64,000 bases of DNA, from contig DAMBHY010000002.1 of assembly GCA_032068765.1 (NCBI GenBank), positions 1-64,000 on the forward strand, written 5' to 3'. The position numbers and the translations under genes were made by a program. Origin of the DNA: DAMBHY01 sp032068765 (GTDB lineage: Bacteria; Bacteroidota; Bacteroidia; Bacteroidales; Dysgonomonadaceae). Position 1 is the stretch's first letter. Every line of letters begins with the position of its first letter. This document shows positions 28,002 through 37,585 of the stretch, piece after piece. A model generated the notes under the pieces. The model did not search any database. It worked only from the letters and a program-made list of their open reading frames with translations, and was not told where the DNA came from.

Positions 28002-28018
28002 TATATTTGTATCACAAA
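28002..28018 (+). promoter_or_regulatory. blaI promoter with overlapping operator-like dyad
   Basis: TATATTTG (28002-28009) fits the -7 consensus. It overlaps the dyad TTTGT-atc-ACAAA (28006-28018). BlaI/MecI repressors bind short dyads containing TGTA/TACA-like cores over their own promoters, so this is a candidate autoregulatory operator. Inferred from position and symmetry only. Confidence 0.45.
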
Positions 28019-28055
28019 CATACGAAGTATTCATTTTTCTAAAAACAACACCATC

Positions 28056-28418
28056 ATGAAAAAGTTAACAGAAAAAGAAGAAGAAATCATGCAAATTTTC
28101 TGGGAAAAAGGAGGACTTTTTGTTCGTGATATCCTCGAAATGTATGACGAACCAAAACCACACTACAACACCATCTCCACCGTTATCCGTGTGCTTGAAG
28201 AAAAGGGATTTGTAGACCACCACGTGTATGGAAATTCGCATCTTTATTTTGCAAAAGTGTCGCGCGACGAGTACAAGGAAAAGGCATTGAGCAAACTGGT
28301 GTACAACTATTTCGGCAATTCGTATACCAACGTAGTTTCCACACTGATTGAAAAAGAGGAATTGTCCATCTACGAACTTAAAGCGTTGATTCGCCAGATA
28401 GAAAGCAGTGCCGTTTAA
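28056..28418 (+). CDS. blaI: BlaI/MecI/CopY-family transcriptional repressor
   Basis: A 120-residue winged-helix repressor. It starts MKKLTEKEEEIMQIFWEKGG, continues with YNTISTVIRVLEEKGFVDH (recognition helix and wing) and ends with a helical dimerisation region. Family members dimerise on a dyad and are inactivated by proteolysis triggered by a membrane sensor peptidase of the BlaR1 type, whose gene follows after 11 bases. In Bacteroidetes such pairs are usually not next to beta-lactamases, and none is present here. The target is therefore probably the pair itself plus unknown genes. Confidence 0.93.
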   Translation: MKKLTEKEEEIMQIFWEKGGLFVRDILEMYDEPKPHYNTISTVIRVLEEKGFVDHHVYGNSHLYFAKVSRDEYKEKALSKLVYNYFGNSYTNVVSTLIEKEELSIYELKALIRQIESSAV

Positions 28419-28429
28419 TACCTTCTGTT

Positions 28430-30202
28430 ATGAGCACCTTTATCATTTATATGACCAAAGTTTCGCTGTGCCTGATTGGATTTTCCTTATTTTTCAGGAT
28501 GCTGCTAATGCGCGAAACTTTTTTCCGGCTTTCCCGCGGAGTTCTTCTTCTGGGAATGGTATTGTGCCTTGTGATTCCGGCTCTCCATTTCACCACACGC
28601 AAAGCATACGTGATACAGATGCCGATGTACAAACTGGAGCAGCTATCGGACAAAAGCCACGGGCTACCCGGCAATATCGTGCAGCTGTATCCCGACAAAG
28701 TTTATACAACTGAAAAAATTATAACATCCGAAGAGAAAAACAATATCGGATGGATGACCATATTGTTTTATGTGTATATTGCGGGGGTAATTTTGATGCT
28801 TGCGCGTGAGGTTATCTCTTTGATGCGCCTTCGATCAGTGATGTGTGCACCGGGTAATATAAAGATGACTAACGGCAAATACAAATTGATTGTTACCGAC
28901 AGGCAGATTACTCCATTTAGTTTTATGAAATGGATTGTGATTTCGAAGGAGGATTATCAAAATTTCCCCAAAGAAATTATCACACACGAAGCGATGCATC
29001 TACAGAAAAAACACAACGTAGACATTCTTTTCAGCGAGTTGTTTTTGATATTCAACTGGTATAACCCCGCCGCGTGGATTCTGAGAAATGACCTGCGTGA
29101 AATACACGAATATGAAGCAGATCAGGGAGTGATTGCAGAGGGAATAGATGCGAGAAAATATCAATTATTGTTGTTGGAAAAAGCGGTAGGTCAGAAGCTA
29201 TTTTCCAATGTGGTCAACAATTTTAATCAATGTAAAATTAAAAACAGAATTATTATGATGATACAAAAAAAATCTTCGCCAGTGTCACGATTGCGTGCGT
29301 TTTTTATCATACCATTTTTCGCCGCTTTTCTGCTGGCGTTTACAACTCCTTCGGTTGATAACAGTTTTTCCAAACCCGACTTTCGTGATATTGATATCGT
29401 GAAAGACTTCGTGCATTTTTATCAGCAGCTGGAAAATCCCAATAACTATTCCATTTATCTCTATCTGGATGAAAATGACCAATTGCTGATGATGGACAAG
29501 ACAGGGGCATCTGCCAATATCAGAACTTTGAGTTTAAACGAAAAAGGTTTGCTGGAGCATCATCTGGAACGCGCAATGGCGGAAACCGATTTGTCTGACA
29601 GCAAAATTAATGTAATCATCGCGGCTTCGGAATCCTCTACGATGAAGGACATAAATGTAATGAAAGAGCAAACCGAAAAAGCTTTTGCAGAGAAGTATCG
29701 CGACACCGAAAATGAAAATAAAAATCTGGTGCTTACATTTGTTGAAGTGCAAGACAATCCAGTGGTGAATTATCAGAAACTCGTTGAAAAATATACCGAA
29801 AACGGAGAATTTCAGTACGCCAAAGTTTCTATCGAAGAGCAGAAGAAGATGTATGAATATTTTACTCAAATGACTCGGGAAGAACAACTCAAACAAAAAG
29901 TGCAGATGGTATGCGACAGGATAGGGTCGATTCCTTCTAAGGAGGTAAAGGAGAAAGATTTCAAATCATGGTTGGATACAAAAAAATATGCTGTTTGGAT
30001 AGACGGACAAAGAATGGATAATCTGCAGCTGGCATCATACAAAGCCGATGATTTTTCTTATTACGAAGTATCAAAGGTCAGCAGAAAATCTCCCGACTAC
30101 GGCAAATACCGCTACGAAGTCAATTTGTTTACACATGAGTTTTTTAAGCTTCATTACGAAATGTATGGCGGACAGGTAATTTACGGATTCATTATAGATT
30201 GA
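28430..30202 (+). CDS. BlaR1-type M56 membrane metallopeptidase sensor
   Basis: The 590-residue protein begins with two membrane segments (about residues 5-25 and 33-52), has a third near 100-120 and a fourth around 290-308. The cytoplasmic zinc peptidase domain carries THEAMHLQKKH (HExxH, about 186) and a downstream EYEADQ glutamate, the M56 signature. The C-terminal 280 residues face the periplasm and do not look like a penicillin-binding sensor; no SxxK/KTG set is evident. The signal sensed is therefore unknown. It is in an operon with blaI and closed by a terminator at 30229. Confidence 0.88.
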   Translation: MSTFIIYMTKVSLCLIGFSLFFRMLLMRETFFRLSRGVLLLGMVLCLVIPALHFTTRKAYVIQMPMYKLEQLSDKSHGLPGNIVQLYPDKVYTTEKIITSEEKNNIGWMTILFYVYIAGVILMLAREVISLMRLRSVMCAPGNIKMTNGKYKLIVTDRQITPFSFMKWIVISKEDYQNFPKEIITHEAMHLQKKHNVDILFSELFLIFNWYNPAAWILRNDLREIHEYEADQGVIAEGIDARKYQLLLLEKAVGQKLFSNVVNNFNQCKIKNRIIMMIQKKSSPVSRLRAFFIIPFFAAFLLAFTTPSVDNSFSKPDFRDIDIVKDFVHFYQQLENPNNYSIYLYLDENDQLLMMDKTGASANIRTLSLNEKGLLEHHLERAMAETDLSDSKINVIIAASESSTMKDINVMKEQTEKAFAEKYRDTENENKNLVLTFVEVQDNPVVNYQKLVEKYTENGEFQYAKVSIEEQKKMYEYFTQMTREEQLKQKVQMVCDRIGSIPSKEVKEKDFKSWLDTKKYAVWIDGQRMDNLQLASYKADDFSYYEVSKVSRKSPDYGKYRYEVNLFTHEFFKLHYEMYGGQVIYGFIID

Positions 30203-30228
30203 TATCATGAGGAAAAAGAATGATTGGT

Positions 30229-30268
30229 AGCTGAAGTAACGCCTTCGACGGGCTAATCAGCTTTTTTT
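30229..30268 (+). terminator. Terminator of blaI-blaR1 operon
   Basis: AGCTGA (30229-30234) pairs with TCAGCT (30257-30262) around a GC-rich inner part, followed by a run of seven T, 27 bases after the stop. Confidence 0.75.
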
Positions 30269-30312
30269 AATGAATTTACGACTTGAATGAATTAGAAAGT
30301 TCAAAATTTATC

Positions 30313-30320
30313 TAACTTTG
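30313..30320 (+). promoter_or_regulatory. -7 box before dapA
   Basis: TAACTTTG fits TAnnTTTG and is followed by CA as in the pgk and rpsA boxes. It lies 39 bases before the dapA ATG. Confidence 0.55.
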
Positions 30321-30358
30321 CAAATGCTGTTACACAAATGTGAAAATTCCCATCATAT

Positions 30359-31237
30359 ATGTTGTATGAACGATTAAGAGGTCTTGGAGTTGCCTTAATA
30401 ACTCCTTTTAAAGAAAATAAATCCATTGATTATGATAAGTTTGACGAATTGGTTGAACGACTTATTGATAATGATGTGGATTATATTGTGGCCTTAGGTA
30501 CGACCTCGGAAGCACCTACTCTTAACAGCAAAGAGAGAGACAAAATCCTTACGAAAGTAATTAAAATCGTTAATGGACGACTACCCATCGTGGCGGGTCT
30601 CGGCGGTAACAATACATCAAAGATTGCGAAAGCTTTTCGCAATTTTAATCATATAGGTGTTGACGCCATACTTTCGGTTACACCTTTTTACAATAAGCCA
30701 TCGCAGGAAGGACTTTTCCAGCACTATCGCGTGCTGAATGAATCTTCGCCTCTGCCCATCATACTTTACAATGTTCCTTCACGTACCGGCATCAATTTGC
30801 AGCCAGAGACAACGTTGCGCATCGCGCAGGAATGCAAGAATGTGATAGGAATAAAAGAAGCCGGCACTTTGGAACAGGCTAAATATCTGATTGAAAACAG
30901 AAAGGAAAATTTTCTTGTAATATCAGGGGATGACGGAAATGCACTGCCTATCATTAACGCCGGAGGCGACGGGGTAATCTCCGTTTTGGGAAATGCTTTC
31001 CCAAAACTCTTTGCAGACATGGTGCATCAAGCTATGAAACACGAAGGAAATCCTTTGGATATGGAAAAATTTGAACAATCCGTCAATCTTATGTTTATGG
31101 ACGGTAATCCTGCCGGAGTAAAATGCTACATGCATCTGATGGGATTGATTGAAAACGAACTTCGTCTGCCATTGGTTCCTGTGTGCGACAATACGAAAAA
31201 TAATATTTTGAATGATTTAAATAAGTTGATGAAATGA
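30359..31237 (+). CDS. dapA: 4-hydroxy-tetrahydrodipicolinate synthase
   Basis: Condenses pyruvate with aspartate semialdehyde in the lysine/diaminopimelate pathway. The 292-residue TIM-barrel protein shows GTTSEAPTL near residue 48, the catalytic Tyr in LYNVPSRTG (about 140) and the Schiff-base Lys in VIGIKEAG (about 168). The length is normal. Its stop overlaps the start of the next gene by four bases (ATGA), indicating translational coupling to an unrelated-looking lipoprotein. Confidence 0.97.
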   Translation: MLYERLRGLGVALITPFKENKSIDYDKFDELVERLIDNDVDYIVALGTTSEAPTLNSKERDKILTKVIKIVNGRLPIVAGLGGNNTSKIAKAFRNFNHIGVDAILSVTPFYNKPSQEGLFQHYRVLNESSPLPIILYNVPSRTGINLQPETTLRIAQECKNVIGIKEAGTLEQAKYLIENRKENFLVISGDDGNALPIINAGGDGVISVLGNAFPKLFADMVHQAMKHEGNPLDMEKFEQSVNLMFMDGNPAGVKCYMHLMGLIENELRLPLVPVCDNTKNNILNDLNKLMK

Positions 31238-31911
31238 GAAAGGTCTGGTTAATTCCTGTGACTTTGATAGCTATATTCTTTGCATCCTGCAAAACCCCTC
31301 AACAACCCATAGTGGAAGACTTTCATACGAAAACATACGTGGAACGTATGAAGTATTTTGAGGAAAATCCTTTAAAATATGGACAAATTGTATTTTTAGG
31401 AAATAGTCTTACTCAAGGAGGAAAATGGGAAACTTACTTGCCAGGGAAAAATATTGCCAACCGCGGTATCAGCGGAGACAATACCGAAGGGATACTTGCC
31501 CGTTTGGATGAAATTGTTAAATCAAAACCTTCAAAACTATTTATAGAAGCCGGAGTTAATGATATTTCACTGAATCGTTCTAATGAGATGATTATCGATA
31601 ATTATCGAAAAATCATAAAAACAATCAAACAACAATCTCCATCTACTCAGATATGTATCACCAGCGTTTTCCCAATCAATAAAAATGTATCTAAATACAA
31701 AAGATTGACTGGAAAGGAAAGTCAGATTTTGGAACTCAATAAACAATTGAAAAAACTCGCTAAGAAAACAAACGCTCAATACGTGGACGTTTTCCCTCAA
31801 TTGATGGACGATAAAGGAATGCTTCGTAAAGAATATACGGCAGACGGACTTCATTTGACCACTCAGGGTTATGAAGTATGGAGAGATAAACTATTGGAAT
31901 ACATACAATAA
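31234..31911 (+). CDS. SGNH/GDSL-type hydrolase lipoprotein
   Basis: The 225-residue protein has a lipoprotein signal ending FFASCK, so it is membrane-anchored in the envelope. The SGNH hydrolase blocks are present: GNSLTQGG with the nucleophile Ser (block I), NRGISGDNTEG, GVNDISLN (block III) and DGLHLT with the catalytic Asp-His near the C-terminus. The family includes lipases, acetylxylan esterases and platelet-activating-factor acetylhydrolase-like enzymes. The substrate is probably an O-acyl or O-acetyl group on an envelope or dietary polymer. It overlaps dapA by 4 bp. Confidence 0.9.
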   Translation: MRKVWLIPVTLIAIFFASCKTPQQPIVEDFHTKTYVERMKYFEENPLKYGQIVFLGNSLTQGGKWETYLPGKNIANRGISGDNTEGILARLDEIVKSKPSKLFIEAGVNDISLNRSNEMIIDNYRKIIKTIKQQSPSTQICITSVFPINKNVSKYKRLTGKESQILELNKQLKKLAKKTNAQYVDVFPQLMDDKGMLRKEYTADGLHLTTQGYEVWRDKLLEYIQ

Positions 31912-31934
31912 TATAATTTTAAACAAATTAAACA

Positions 31935-33965
31935 ATGAAACGCATTTTAATATTTCTAATCATTACTGTGATGATAGGTATGACAAGTTGTAACGAAAAG
32001 AAAGAAGTGAAAAAAGCTGCTGCTACTCTTGATTTGGCAAATCTGGATACCACCGTGGCTCCCGGAAACGATTTCTATCAGTATGCTACAGGGGGATGGC
32101 AAAAATTGAATCCTATTCCCGACGAAAATTCTCGCTATGGTTCTTTTGACAAACTAAGAGAAACTACACAAAATCAGGTGAAAGAACTCATCGAAGAATT
32201 AGGTAAAAAAGAAAACAAAAAAGGAACCAACGAACAAAAAATCGGTGACCTTTATAAAATGGCAATGGACAGTGCCAAACTGAATGCAGATGGTGCAAAA
32301 CCTATTCAGCCTATGCTCACTGAAATTGCTAACGCAAAAGATTCAAAGGATGTTATCAAGCTGATGACCAAAATAAGCAAGGTTGGTGATTCTCCATTCT
32401 TCGGATTTTATGTAGGTCCTGATGATATGAACAGTTCGATGAATATTGTACATATTTATCAGGGCGGTATCGGAATGGGCGACCGCGACTACTATCTGGA
32501 AAATACCGACAACGCCAAACAATTACGCGAAGCGTATCAAAAACTGATTGAAACACAATTTGCAAATGCGGGAATTACCAATCCTGCGCAAGCTGCTGCA
32601 AATGTGATGAAAATTGAAACAAAACTTGCAAAAGCTCATTTCACTAAAGAAATGCGCCGTCTTCCTGAAAAGAATTATCACAATATAGCTGTTAAAGATT
32701 TGAATACAAAAGTGGCTCGTTTTGACTGGAACGCGTACTTTGAAGGTATGGGTGCTAAAAATTTCTCAAACCTGAATGTTTCTCAAATTGAACCATTACA
32801 ATCAGCGATTGCGATAATCACAACAGAACCAATTCAGAATATCAAAGATTATCTTGCATGGAAAGTGATTGATAGTGCTGCTCCTTTCCTTAGCGATAAC
32901 TTCGTAAATGCGAACTTTGAGTTTTATGGAAAAGCTTTAAGTGGTAAAAAACAAGATCGCCCAAGATGGAAACGCAGTGTAGATGCAATTAATGGTGCAT
33001 TAGGTGAAGCAGTTGGTGAAGTTTACGTGAAAAAATATTTCCCTGCTGATGCAAAAAAACGTATGTTGACTTTGGTGGATAATTTGATGAAATCTTTCCA
33101 CGAAAGAATCAATGCACTTACATGGATGGGCGACAGTACCAAAGCCAAAGCAATCGAAAAGTTAAATGCCTTTACAGTGAAAATTGGTTATCCAGACAAG
33201 TGGAAAGATTATTCTTCTCTTGAAATTAAAAACGATTCTTATTATGCAAACATGCTTAGAGCATCGGATTATGAATATAACCGAATGATAAAGGATTTAG
33301 GAAAACCGGTAGACAAAACCAGATGGGAAATGACTCCGCAAACCGTAAATGCTTATTACAATCCATCGGCTAACGAAATAGTATTCCCTGCAGGTATTTT
33401 GCAGCCACCATTCTTTTATATGGACGGTGATGATGCTATCAACTATGGTGCAATTGGCGTAGTTATCGCTCATGAAATGACTCACGGTTTTGATGATCAA
33501 GGTGCTAAATTTGACAAAGTAGGTAATCTTAGCAACTGGTGGACACCAGAAGATACTAAGAACTTCGATGCTCGTACAAAAGTTTTGGTTGACCATTTTG
33601 ACGGAATCACAGTTATTGACGACGTAAAAGCAAACGGAACATTTACTTTAGGCGAAAACATTGCAGACCATGGTGGTGTACAAATTTCGTACAATGGATT
33701 TTTGAAAAGTTCACAATTAAAAGAGAATAAGAAAATTGACGGATTTACTCCTGCACAACGTTTCTTCCTTTCTTATGCCAATGTTTGGGCAGGAAATATT
33801 CGTAACGAAGAAATTCGCCGTCTTACAAAAACTGACCCACACTCATTGGGCAGATGGCGTGTAAATGGAGCGCTGCCACATATTGATGCTTGGTATGAAG
33901 CATTCAATATTAAAGAAGGAGATAAACTATATCTTCCTAAAGAAAAAAGAGCCTCTATTTGGTAA
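31935..33965 (+). CDS. pepO: M13-family zinc metallopeptidase lipoprotein (PepO/neprilysin-like)
   Basis: The 676-residue protein starts with a lipoprotein signal ending GMTSC. The N-terminal M13 domain is recognised by PGNDFYQYATGGW. The catalytic domain has VIAHEMTHGFDDQG (zinc HExxH near residue 513), GENIADHGG with the third ligand Glu, and a late NEEIRRLTKTDPHS; all key residues are present. M13 enzymes cleave small peptides outside the cytoplasm. The gene follows the SGNH gene by 23 bases and ends at a strong terminator. Confidence 0.95.
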   Translation: MKRILIFLIITVMIGMTSCNEKKEVKKAAATLDLANLDTTVAPGNDFYQYATGGWQKLNPIPDENSRYGSFDKLRETTQNQVKELIEELGKKENKKGTNEQKIGDLYKMAMDSAKLNADGAKPIQPMLTEIANAKDSKDVIKLMTKISKVGDSPFFGFYVGPDDMNSSMNIVHIYQGGIGMGDRDYYLENTDNAKQLREAYQKLIETQFANAGITNPAQAAANVMKIETKLAKAHFTKEMRRLPEKNYHNIAVKDLNTKVARFDWNAYFEGMGAKNFSNLNVSQIEPLQSAIAIITTEPIQNIKDYLAWKVIDSAAPFLSDNFVNANFEFYGKALSGKKQDRPRWKRSVDAINGALGEAVGEVYVKKYFPADAKKRMLTLVDNLMKSFHERINALTWMGDSTKAKAIEKLNAFTVKIGYPDKWKDYSSLEIKNDSYYANMLRASDYEYNRMIKDLGKPVDKTRWEMTPQTVNAYYNPSANEIVFPAGILQPPFFYMDGDDAINYGAIGVVIAHEMTHGFDDQGAKFDKVGNLSNWWTPEDTKNFDARTKVLVDHFDGITVIDDVKANGTFTLGENIADHGGVQISYNGFLKSSQLKENKKIDGFTPAQRFFLSYANVWAGNIRNEEIRRLTKTDPHSLGRWRVNGALPHIDAWYEAFNIKEGDKLYLPKEKRASIW

Positions 33966-33974
33966 TCTTATGAT

Positions 33975-34010
33975 AAATCAGGTTGGCTTTTATTAAAGCT
34001 AACCTGATTT
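33975..34010 (+). terminator. Terminator after pepO
   Basis: AAATCAGGTTgGCTTT pairs with AAAGCtAACCTGATTT. The single odd pair is a G-U wobble in plus-strand RNA, and the loop is TATT. A T-rich tail follows. Confidence 0.85.
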
Positions 34011-34044
34011 ATTTTATTTAATCGATAATCAAAAAAATATATAT

Positions 34045-34653
34045 ATGTTTTCAGGAATTGTAGAAGAAGCTGCAACAATCGTAGATTTAAAACGTGACAA
34101 AGGAAATTTACATCTTACACTTTCGTGTTCTTTTGTTGATGAGCTTAGCATTGATCAGAGCTTAGCTCACAATGGGGTTTGCCTTACAGTTGTTTCAATA
34201 GATGGCGACCGCTATACAGTAACAGCCATTCAGGAAACCCTCGACAGAACAAATTTGGGTTTGCTTGAAGTAGGTCAAAAAGTAAATATAGAAAGAAGTA
34301 TGCCGATGAACGGTCGTCTGGATGGACATATCGTTCAGGGACACGTAGACCAAACTGCAAAATGTACCAACATAGAAGAAGCAAACGGAAGTTGGTATTT
34401 CACTTTTGAATATGAATATGATGCTGAAATGGCTAAAAAAGGTTATCTGACAGTTGACAAAGGTTCTGTAACGGTAGACGGTGTCAGTCTTACGGTTTGC
34501 AACCCCACACGCAATTCTTTTCAGGTAGCTATCATTCCATATACTTACGAGCATACAGATTTCCATCAATTTAAAATCGGCACAACGGTGAATATAGAAT
34601 TTGATATCATCGGTAAATATATAAGCCGTATTTTGATTATTGACAAGGAATAA
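34045..34653 (+). CDS. ribE: Riboflavin synthase, alpha subunit
   Basis: Dismutates two 6,7-dimethyl-8-ribityllumazine molecules to riboflavin. The 202-residue protein shows the internal duplication of the family. The first barrel starts MFSGIVEEAA and has NGVCLTVVS. The second starts near residue 97 with GHIVQGHVDQ and has DGVSLTVCN. The length is normal. No FMN riboswitch is evident in the 80 bases between the pepO terminator and the gene. No other rib genes are adjacent. Confidence 0.96.
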   Translation: MFSGIVEEAATIVDLKRDKGNLHLTLSCSFVDELSIDQSLAHNGVCLTVVSIDGDRYTVTAIQETLDRTNLGLLEVGQKVNIERSMPMNGRLDGHIVQGHVDQTAKCTNIEEANGSWYFTFEYEYDAEMAKKGYLTVDKGSVTVDGVSLTVCNPTRNSFQVAIIPYTYEHTDFHQFKIGTTVNIEFDIIGKYISRILIIDKE

Positions 34654-34800
34654 AATAGAACATTGCGTCTTTGGCCTTTAATCTTTTTAACAAGATGAGA
34701 GTTGTCAAAATTGTGTTCATCCAAAAAAATGTGTCATCTTTGTATTTTAAAATGAACTCGCCCAATTAATTGCAATCTTGGACGACAAGCATAACCGAAA

Positions 34801-36126
34801 ATGAATTTACTTTTTAAAAGAATTTTTCTATTAACTTCATTAATAGCACTCACTTGCCACCTATCGGCTCAGCAAGTTGGAACAAATTCCCCTTACGGAA
34901 GATACGGCATAGGTATATTATCCAATCCGGCAGTTGGCTCATCGGAATCGATGGGTGGGATCAGTTATGGTCTGCGCAGAAGTCAGCATGTCAATCCCGG
35001 AAATCCAGCTTCCTATTCAAAATTAGATACATTGACATTTATTTTTGACTTGGGAGCTTCCTTTACCAACACCACTTTCAATGACGATATTCACAATCAA
35101 AATCTTTATAATGGAAGTTTGGAATACGTAGCAATGCAGTTTCCTTTATTCAAGAATATGGGAGCAAGTATTGGTCTTTTGCCTTATTCAAAAGTTGGTT
35201 ATAGTTTTGGGCGTCCACGTTCAACAACCGATTTGGTTTATCAGGAATCTTTTAATGGTTCGGGAGGTATCAGTGAAGTTTATGGAGGTATATCTTATGC
35301 GCCAAATAAATATCTTTCACTTGGTGTAAACATGGGATTTCTGTTTGGAAGTAACGAGTACAATCGAATAATCCCAGTTATTGAAGGAAATTCTTTTCCA
35401 CGCTATAATACTACCAAGTTCTATACCCGTGCTTTGAAATTTGATATCGGTGTGCAAGCGACTTATCCTTTAGACAAAAATCGTTCAATAACTTGGGGAG
35501 CAGTTTATACTCCACCTGTGAACTTAAAGTCTGATATTACAATTTTGGATAGAAATATGTCTACAGCATACACTTCTACTGCTGATATTATTAAGAATGA
35601 TACTATAAAAGATCAGGAATTTACTTTCCCTCATTCTTTTGGTACGGGATTTACCTACACGACCAAAAACCTGTTGGTAGGAATTGATGGAACCTATCAA
35701 CTTTGGAAAGATGCAAAATATCCCGGTATGTTGGATCATATGGATGATGCCAATCGATATAATAATCACTACAGAATTAATGCCGGTATAGAATATGTAA
35801 AAGATCCGTTTAACCGCAGCTTCTTTAACAGAATCCGTTATAGAGCAGGGGGATATTTCGGAAATTCATATACCAATGTAAATGTATTTGATACAGCAAA
35901 TAATAAAAGTTTAGGAGTTGGCGGATTCAAAGAATACGGAGTTACCTTAGGTTTGGGACTTCCGTTCAGAGACAATTTTAATGGTCGTGTATCTATGATT
36001 AATTTAGGTTTTGGATATTCAAGATTGCAACCGGATATGAAGTATATGGTTAAAGAAGACCAGTTTAAAGTTTCCCTAAGTATGAATATCAACGAATTTT
36101 GGTTCTTCAAACGTCAGTTTGATTAA
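34801..36126 (+). CDS. Outer-membrane beta-barrel protein, unknown function
   Basis: The 441-residue protein has a signal peptide ending CHLSAQQ. It is followed by SPYGRYGIGILSNPAVGSS, then alternating amphipathic strands and an aromatic C-terminal end (WFFKRQFD), which suits an outer-membrane barrel. It resembles the Bacteroidetes barrel proteins often encoded before a TPR protein, LptC and a PpiD-like isomerase. The gene starts the envelope group 34801-41739. A role in outer-membrane assembly or lipid transport is inferred from context only. Confidence 0.7.
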   Translation: MNLLFKRIFLLTSLIALTCHLSAQQVGTNSPYGRYGIGILSNPAVGSSESMGGISYGLRRSQHVNPGNPASYSKLDTLTFIFDLGASFTNTTFNDDIHNQNLYNGSLEYVAMQFPLFKNMGASIGLLPYSKVGYSFGRPRSTTDLVYQESFNGSGGISEVYGGISYAPNKYLSLGVNMGFLFGSNEYNRIIPVIEGNSFPRYNTTKFYTRALKFDIGVQATYPLDKNRSITWGAVYTPPVNLKSDITILDRNMSTAYTSTADIIKNDTIKDQEFTFPHSFGTGFTYTTKNLLVGIDGTYQLWKDAKYPGMLDHMDDANRYNNHYRINAGIEYVKDPFNRSFFNRIRYRAGGYFGNSYTNVNVFDTANNKSLGVGGFKEYGVTLGLGLPFRDNFNGRVSMINLGFGYSRLQPDMKYMVKEDQFKVSLSMNINEFWFFKRQFD

Positions 36127-36223
36127 AGTTGGGGTCATTTTTATTTAAACTTTTTGAAAAGTTAAACGTCATATAAAACAAAAATAAACGTAGACAAGAA
36201 ACAATTAAAAAAAACATACAGAC

Positions 36224-37576
36224 ATGAAAAAATTAATTTTATCAGGATTTTTCGTTTTTGCATTTATGGCGGGAACGTTTGCTCAAAATGCTGCTACCGA
36301 TATCAAAAAGTATGGAACAGACAGCGTAAAATGTATAATGAATTTGAGTTTGCTCCAGAATTCAGCTAAAGCTAAAGCTTATAAAGATGCTTTAGGACCT
36401 TGGACATATGTTTATGAAAACTGTCCGGCATCAAGTAAAAATATTTACATCTATGGACCACAAATTTATCAAGCTCTTTACAAAACTGAAACAGATGCAG
36501 CTAAGAAAAAAGCGATGGTCGAAAAAGTTATGCAAATCTATGACAAACGTATTCAATACTTCAGTGATAGTGATGCAAAAGGAACCATCCTTACATTAAA
36601 AGGTCAGGCTTATATTGATATGTTGGGTAAAGATGCTGACAATAATGTAGTTTACAAAATCTTTAAACAAGCTGTAGATGATTCAAAAGAAAAATTATAT
36701 CCACAAGATGGATTCGCATATTTTATGAATTCTTCTTTGAATCAATACAAAAAAGATAATTCTAAAAAAGATCAATATCTTCAAGATTATTTTACTACAG
36801 TGAAATATTTGGAAAGTGCAGCAGATATGTATGCTGAACAAAATGATACTGCAAGCGTAAATTATCTTAACCTTGTGAGAGAAGGAGTTGTAAAAGGATT
36901 CGTTTTAAGCGGTGCTGGTGATTGCAAAACTATGAATGCATATTATGCAGACAAGCTTGAACCAAATAAAACAAACAAAGATTTCTTAAACAATATGATC
37001 GCTTCTTTGCAAAGTATTGGATGTACAGAAACTGATTTATTCTTTGATGCCGCTGAATATCTTTATAAATTAAATCCTACTGCAAATTCAGCTATTGGAT
37101 TAGCAGCTAGAAGCTTCAAAAATAAAGATTACGATTCTGCAATGAAATATTATGAACAAGCAGCTGATTTGGAAAAAAATAAAATAAAAGCTTCTCAATA
37201 TCTTTACAATTTAGCAGCACTATTGGTACAACAAGGAAGTTATTCAAAAGCGCGTCAAATGGCTTATCAATCTTTGAAATACAATCCTAATAATGGTGAT
37301 AACTATATCTTGATTGCTCAAATGTATGCAGCTACAGCAGGTAGTGTATTTGGAGGTGGTGAAAAAACAGGATTAGTTTATTCAGCAGCAATTGACAAAT
37401 TAATCAAAGCAAGATCAGTTGACGGAAGCGTTGCAGGCAAAGCAAGCAGTTTAATTAGCAAATATTCAGGTTACCTAATGGATAAATCAACTGCTTTCAT
37501 GATGGGTATCAAACCAGGTGAATCAGTTTACATTCCTGGATGGATTGGCGAAACAACAACTGTAAGATTGAAATAA
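36224..37576 (+). CDS. Exported TPR-repeat protein
   Basis: The 450-residue protein has a signal peptide MKKLILSGFF... ending TFAQN. Helical repeats follow throughout. Clear TPR units appear from about residue 290, for example AARSFKNKDYDSAMKYYEQA and AALLVQQGSYSKARQMAYQSL. TPR proteins serve as periplasmic scaffolds. The gene lies between the barrel gene and lptC with gaps of 97 and 9 bases. The Lys/Asn-rich composition and even codon use suggest strong expression. Confidence 0.8.
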   Translation: MKKLILSGFFVFAFMAGTFAQNAATDIKKYGTDSVKCIMNLSLLQNSAKAKAYKDALGPWTYVYENCPASSKNIYIYGPQIYQALYKTETDAAKKKAMVEKVMQIYDKRIQYFSDSDAKGTILTLKGQAYIDMLGKDADNNVVYKIFKQAVDDSKEKLYPQDGFAYFMNSSLNQYKKDNSKKDQYLQDYFTTVKYLESAADMYAEQNDTASVNYLNLVREGVVKGFVLSGAGDCKTMNAYYADKLEPNKTNKDFLNNMIASLQSIGCTETDLFFDAAEYLYKLNPTANSAIGLAARSFKNKDYDSAMKYYEQAADLEKNKIKASQYLYNLAALLVQQGSYSKARQMAYQSLKYNPNNGDNYILIAQMYAATAGSVFGGGEKTGLVYSAAIDKLIKARSVDGSVAGKASSLISKYSGYLMDKSTAFMMGIKPGESVYIPGWIGETTTVRLK

Positions 37577-37585
37577 TCATATTTC

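Larger units (their letters stand above)
27731..28055. other. Intergenic region upstream of blaI
   Basis: Contains a small hairpin (CATCC/GGATG near 27735-27749) just after the HTH gene, the long nested palindrome at 27921-27964 and the promoter/operator at 28002-28018, both listed separately. No gene is visible. Confidence 0.6.

Noticed and set aside
28056..30202. Beta-lactam resistance locus
   Set aside because: The BlaI/BlaR1-like pair is present, but no beta-lactamase or penicillin-binding gene is nearby and the sensor domain lacks SxxK/KTG motifs.
33966..34044. FMN riboswitch before riboflavin synthase
   Set aside because: The gap is only about 80 bases and mostly occupied by the pepO terminator; no RFN element motifs are visible.
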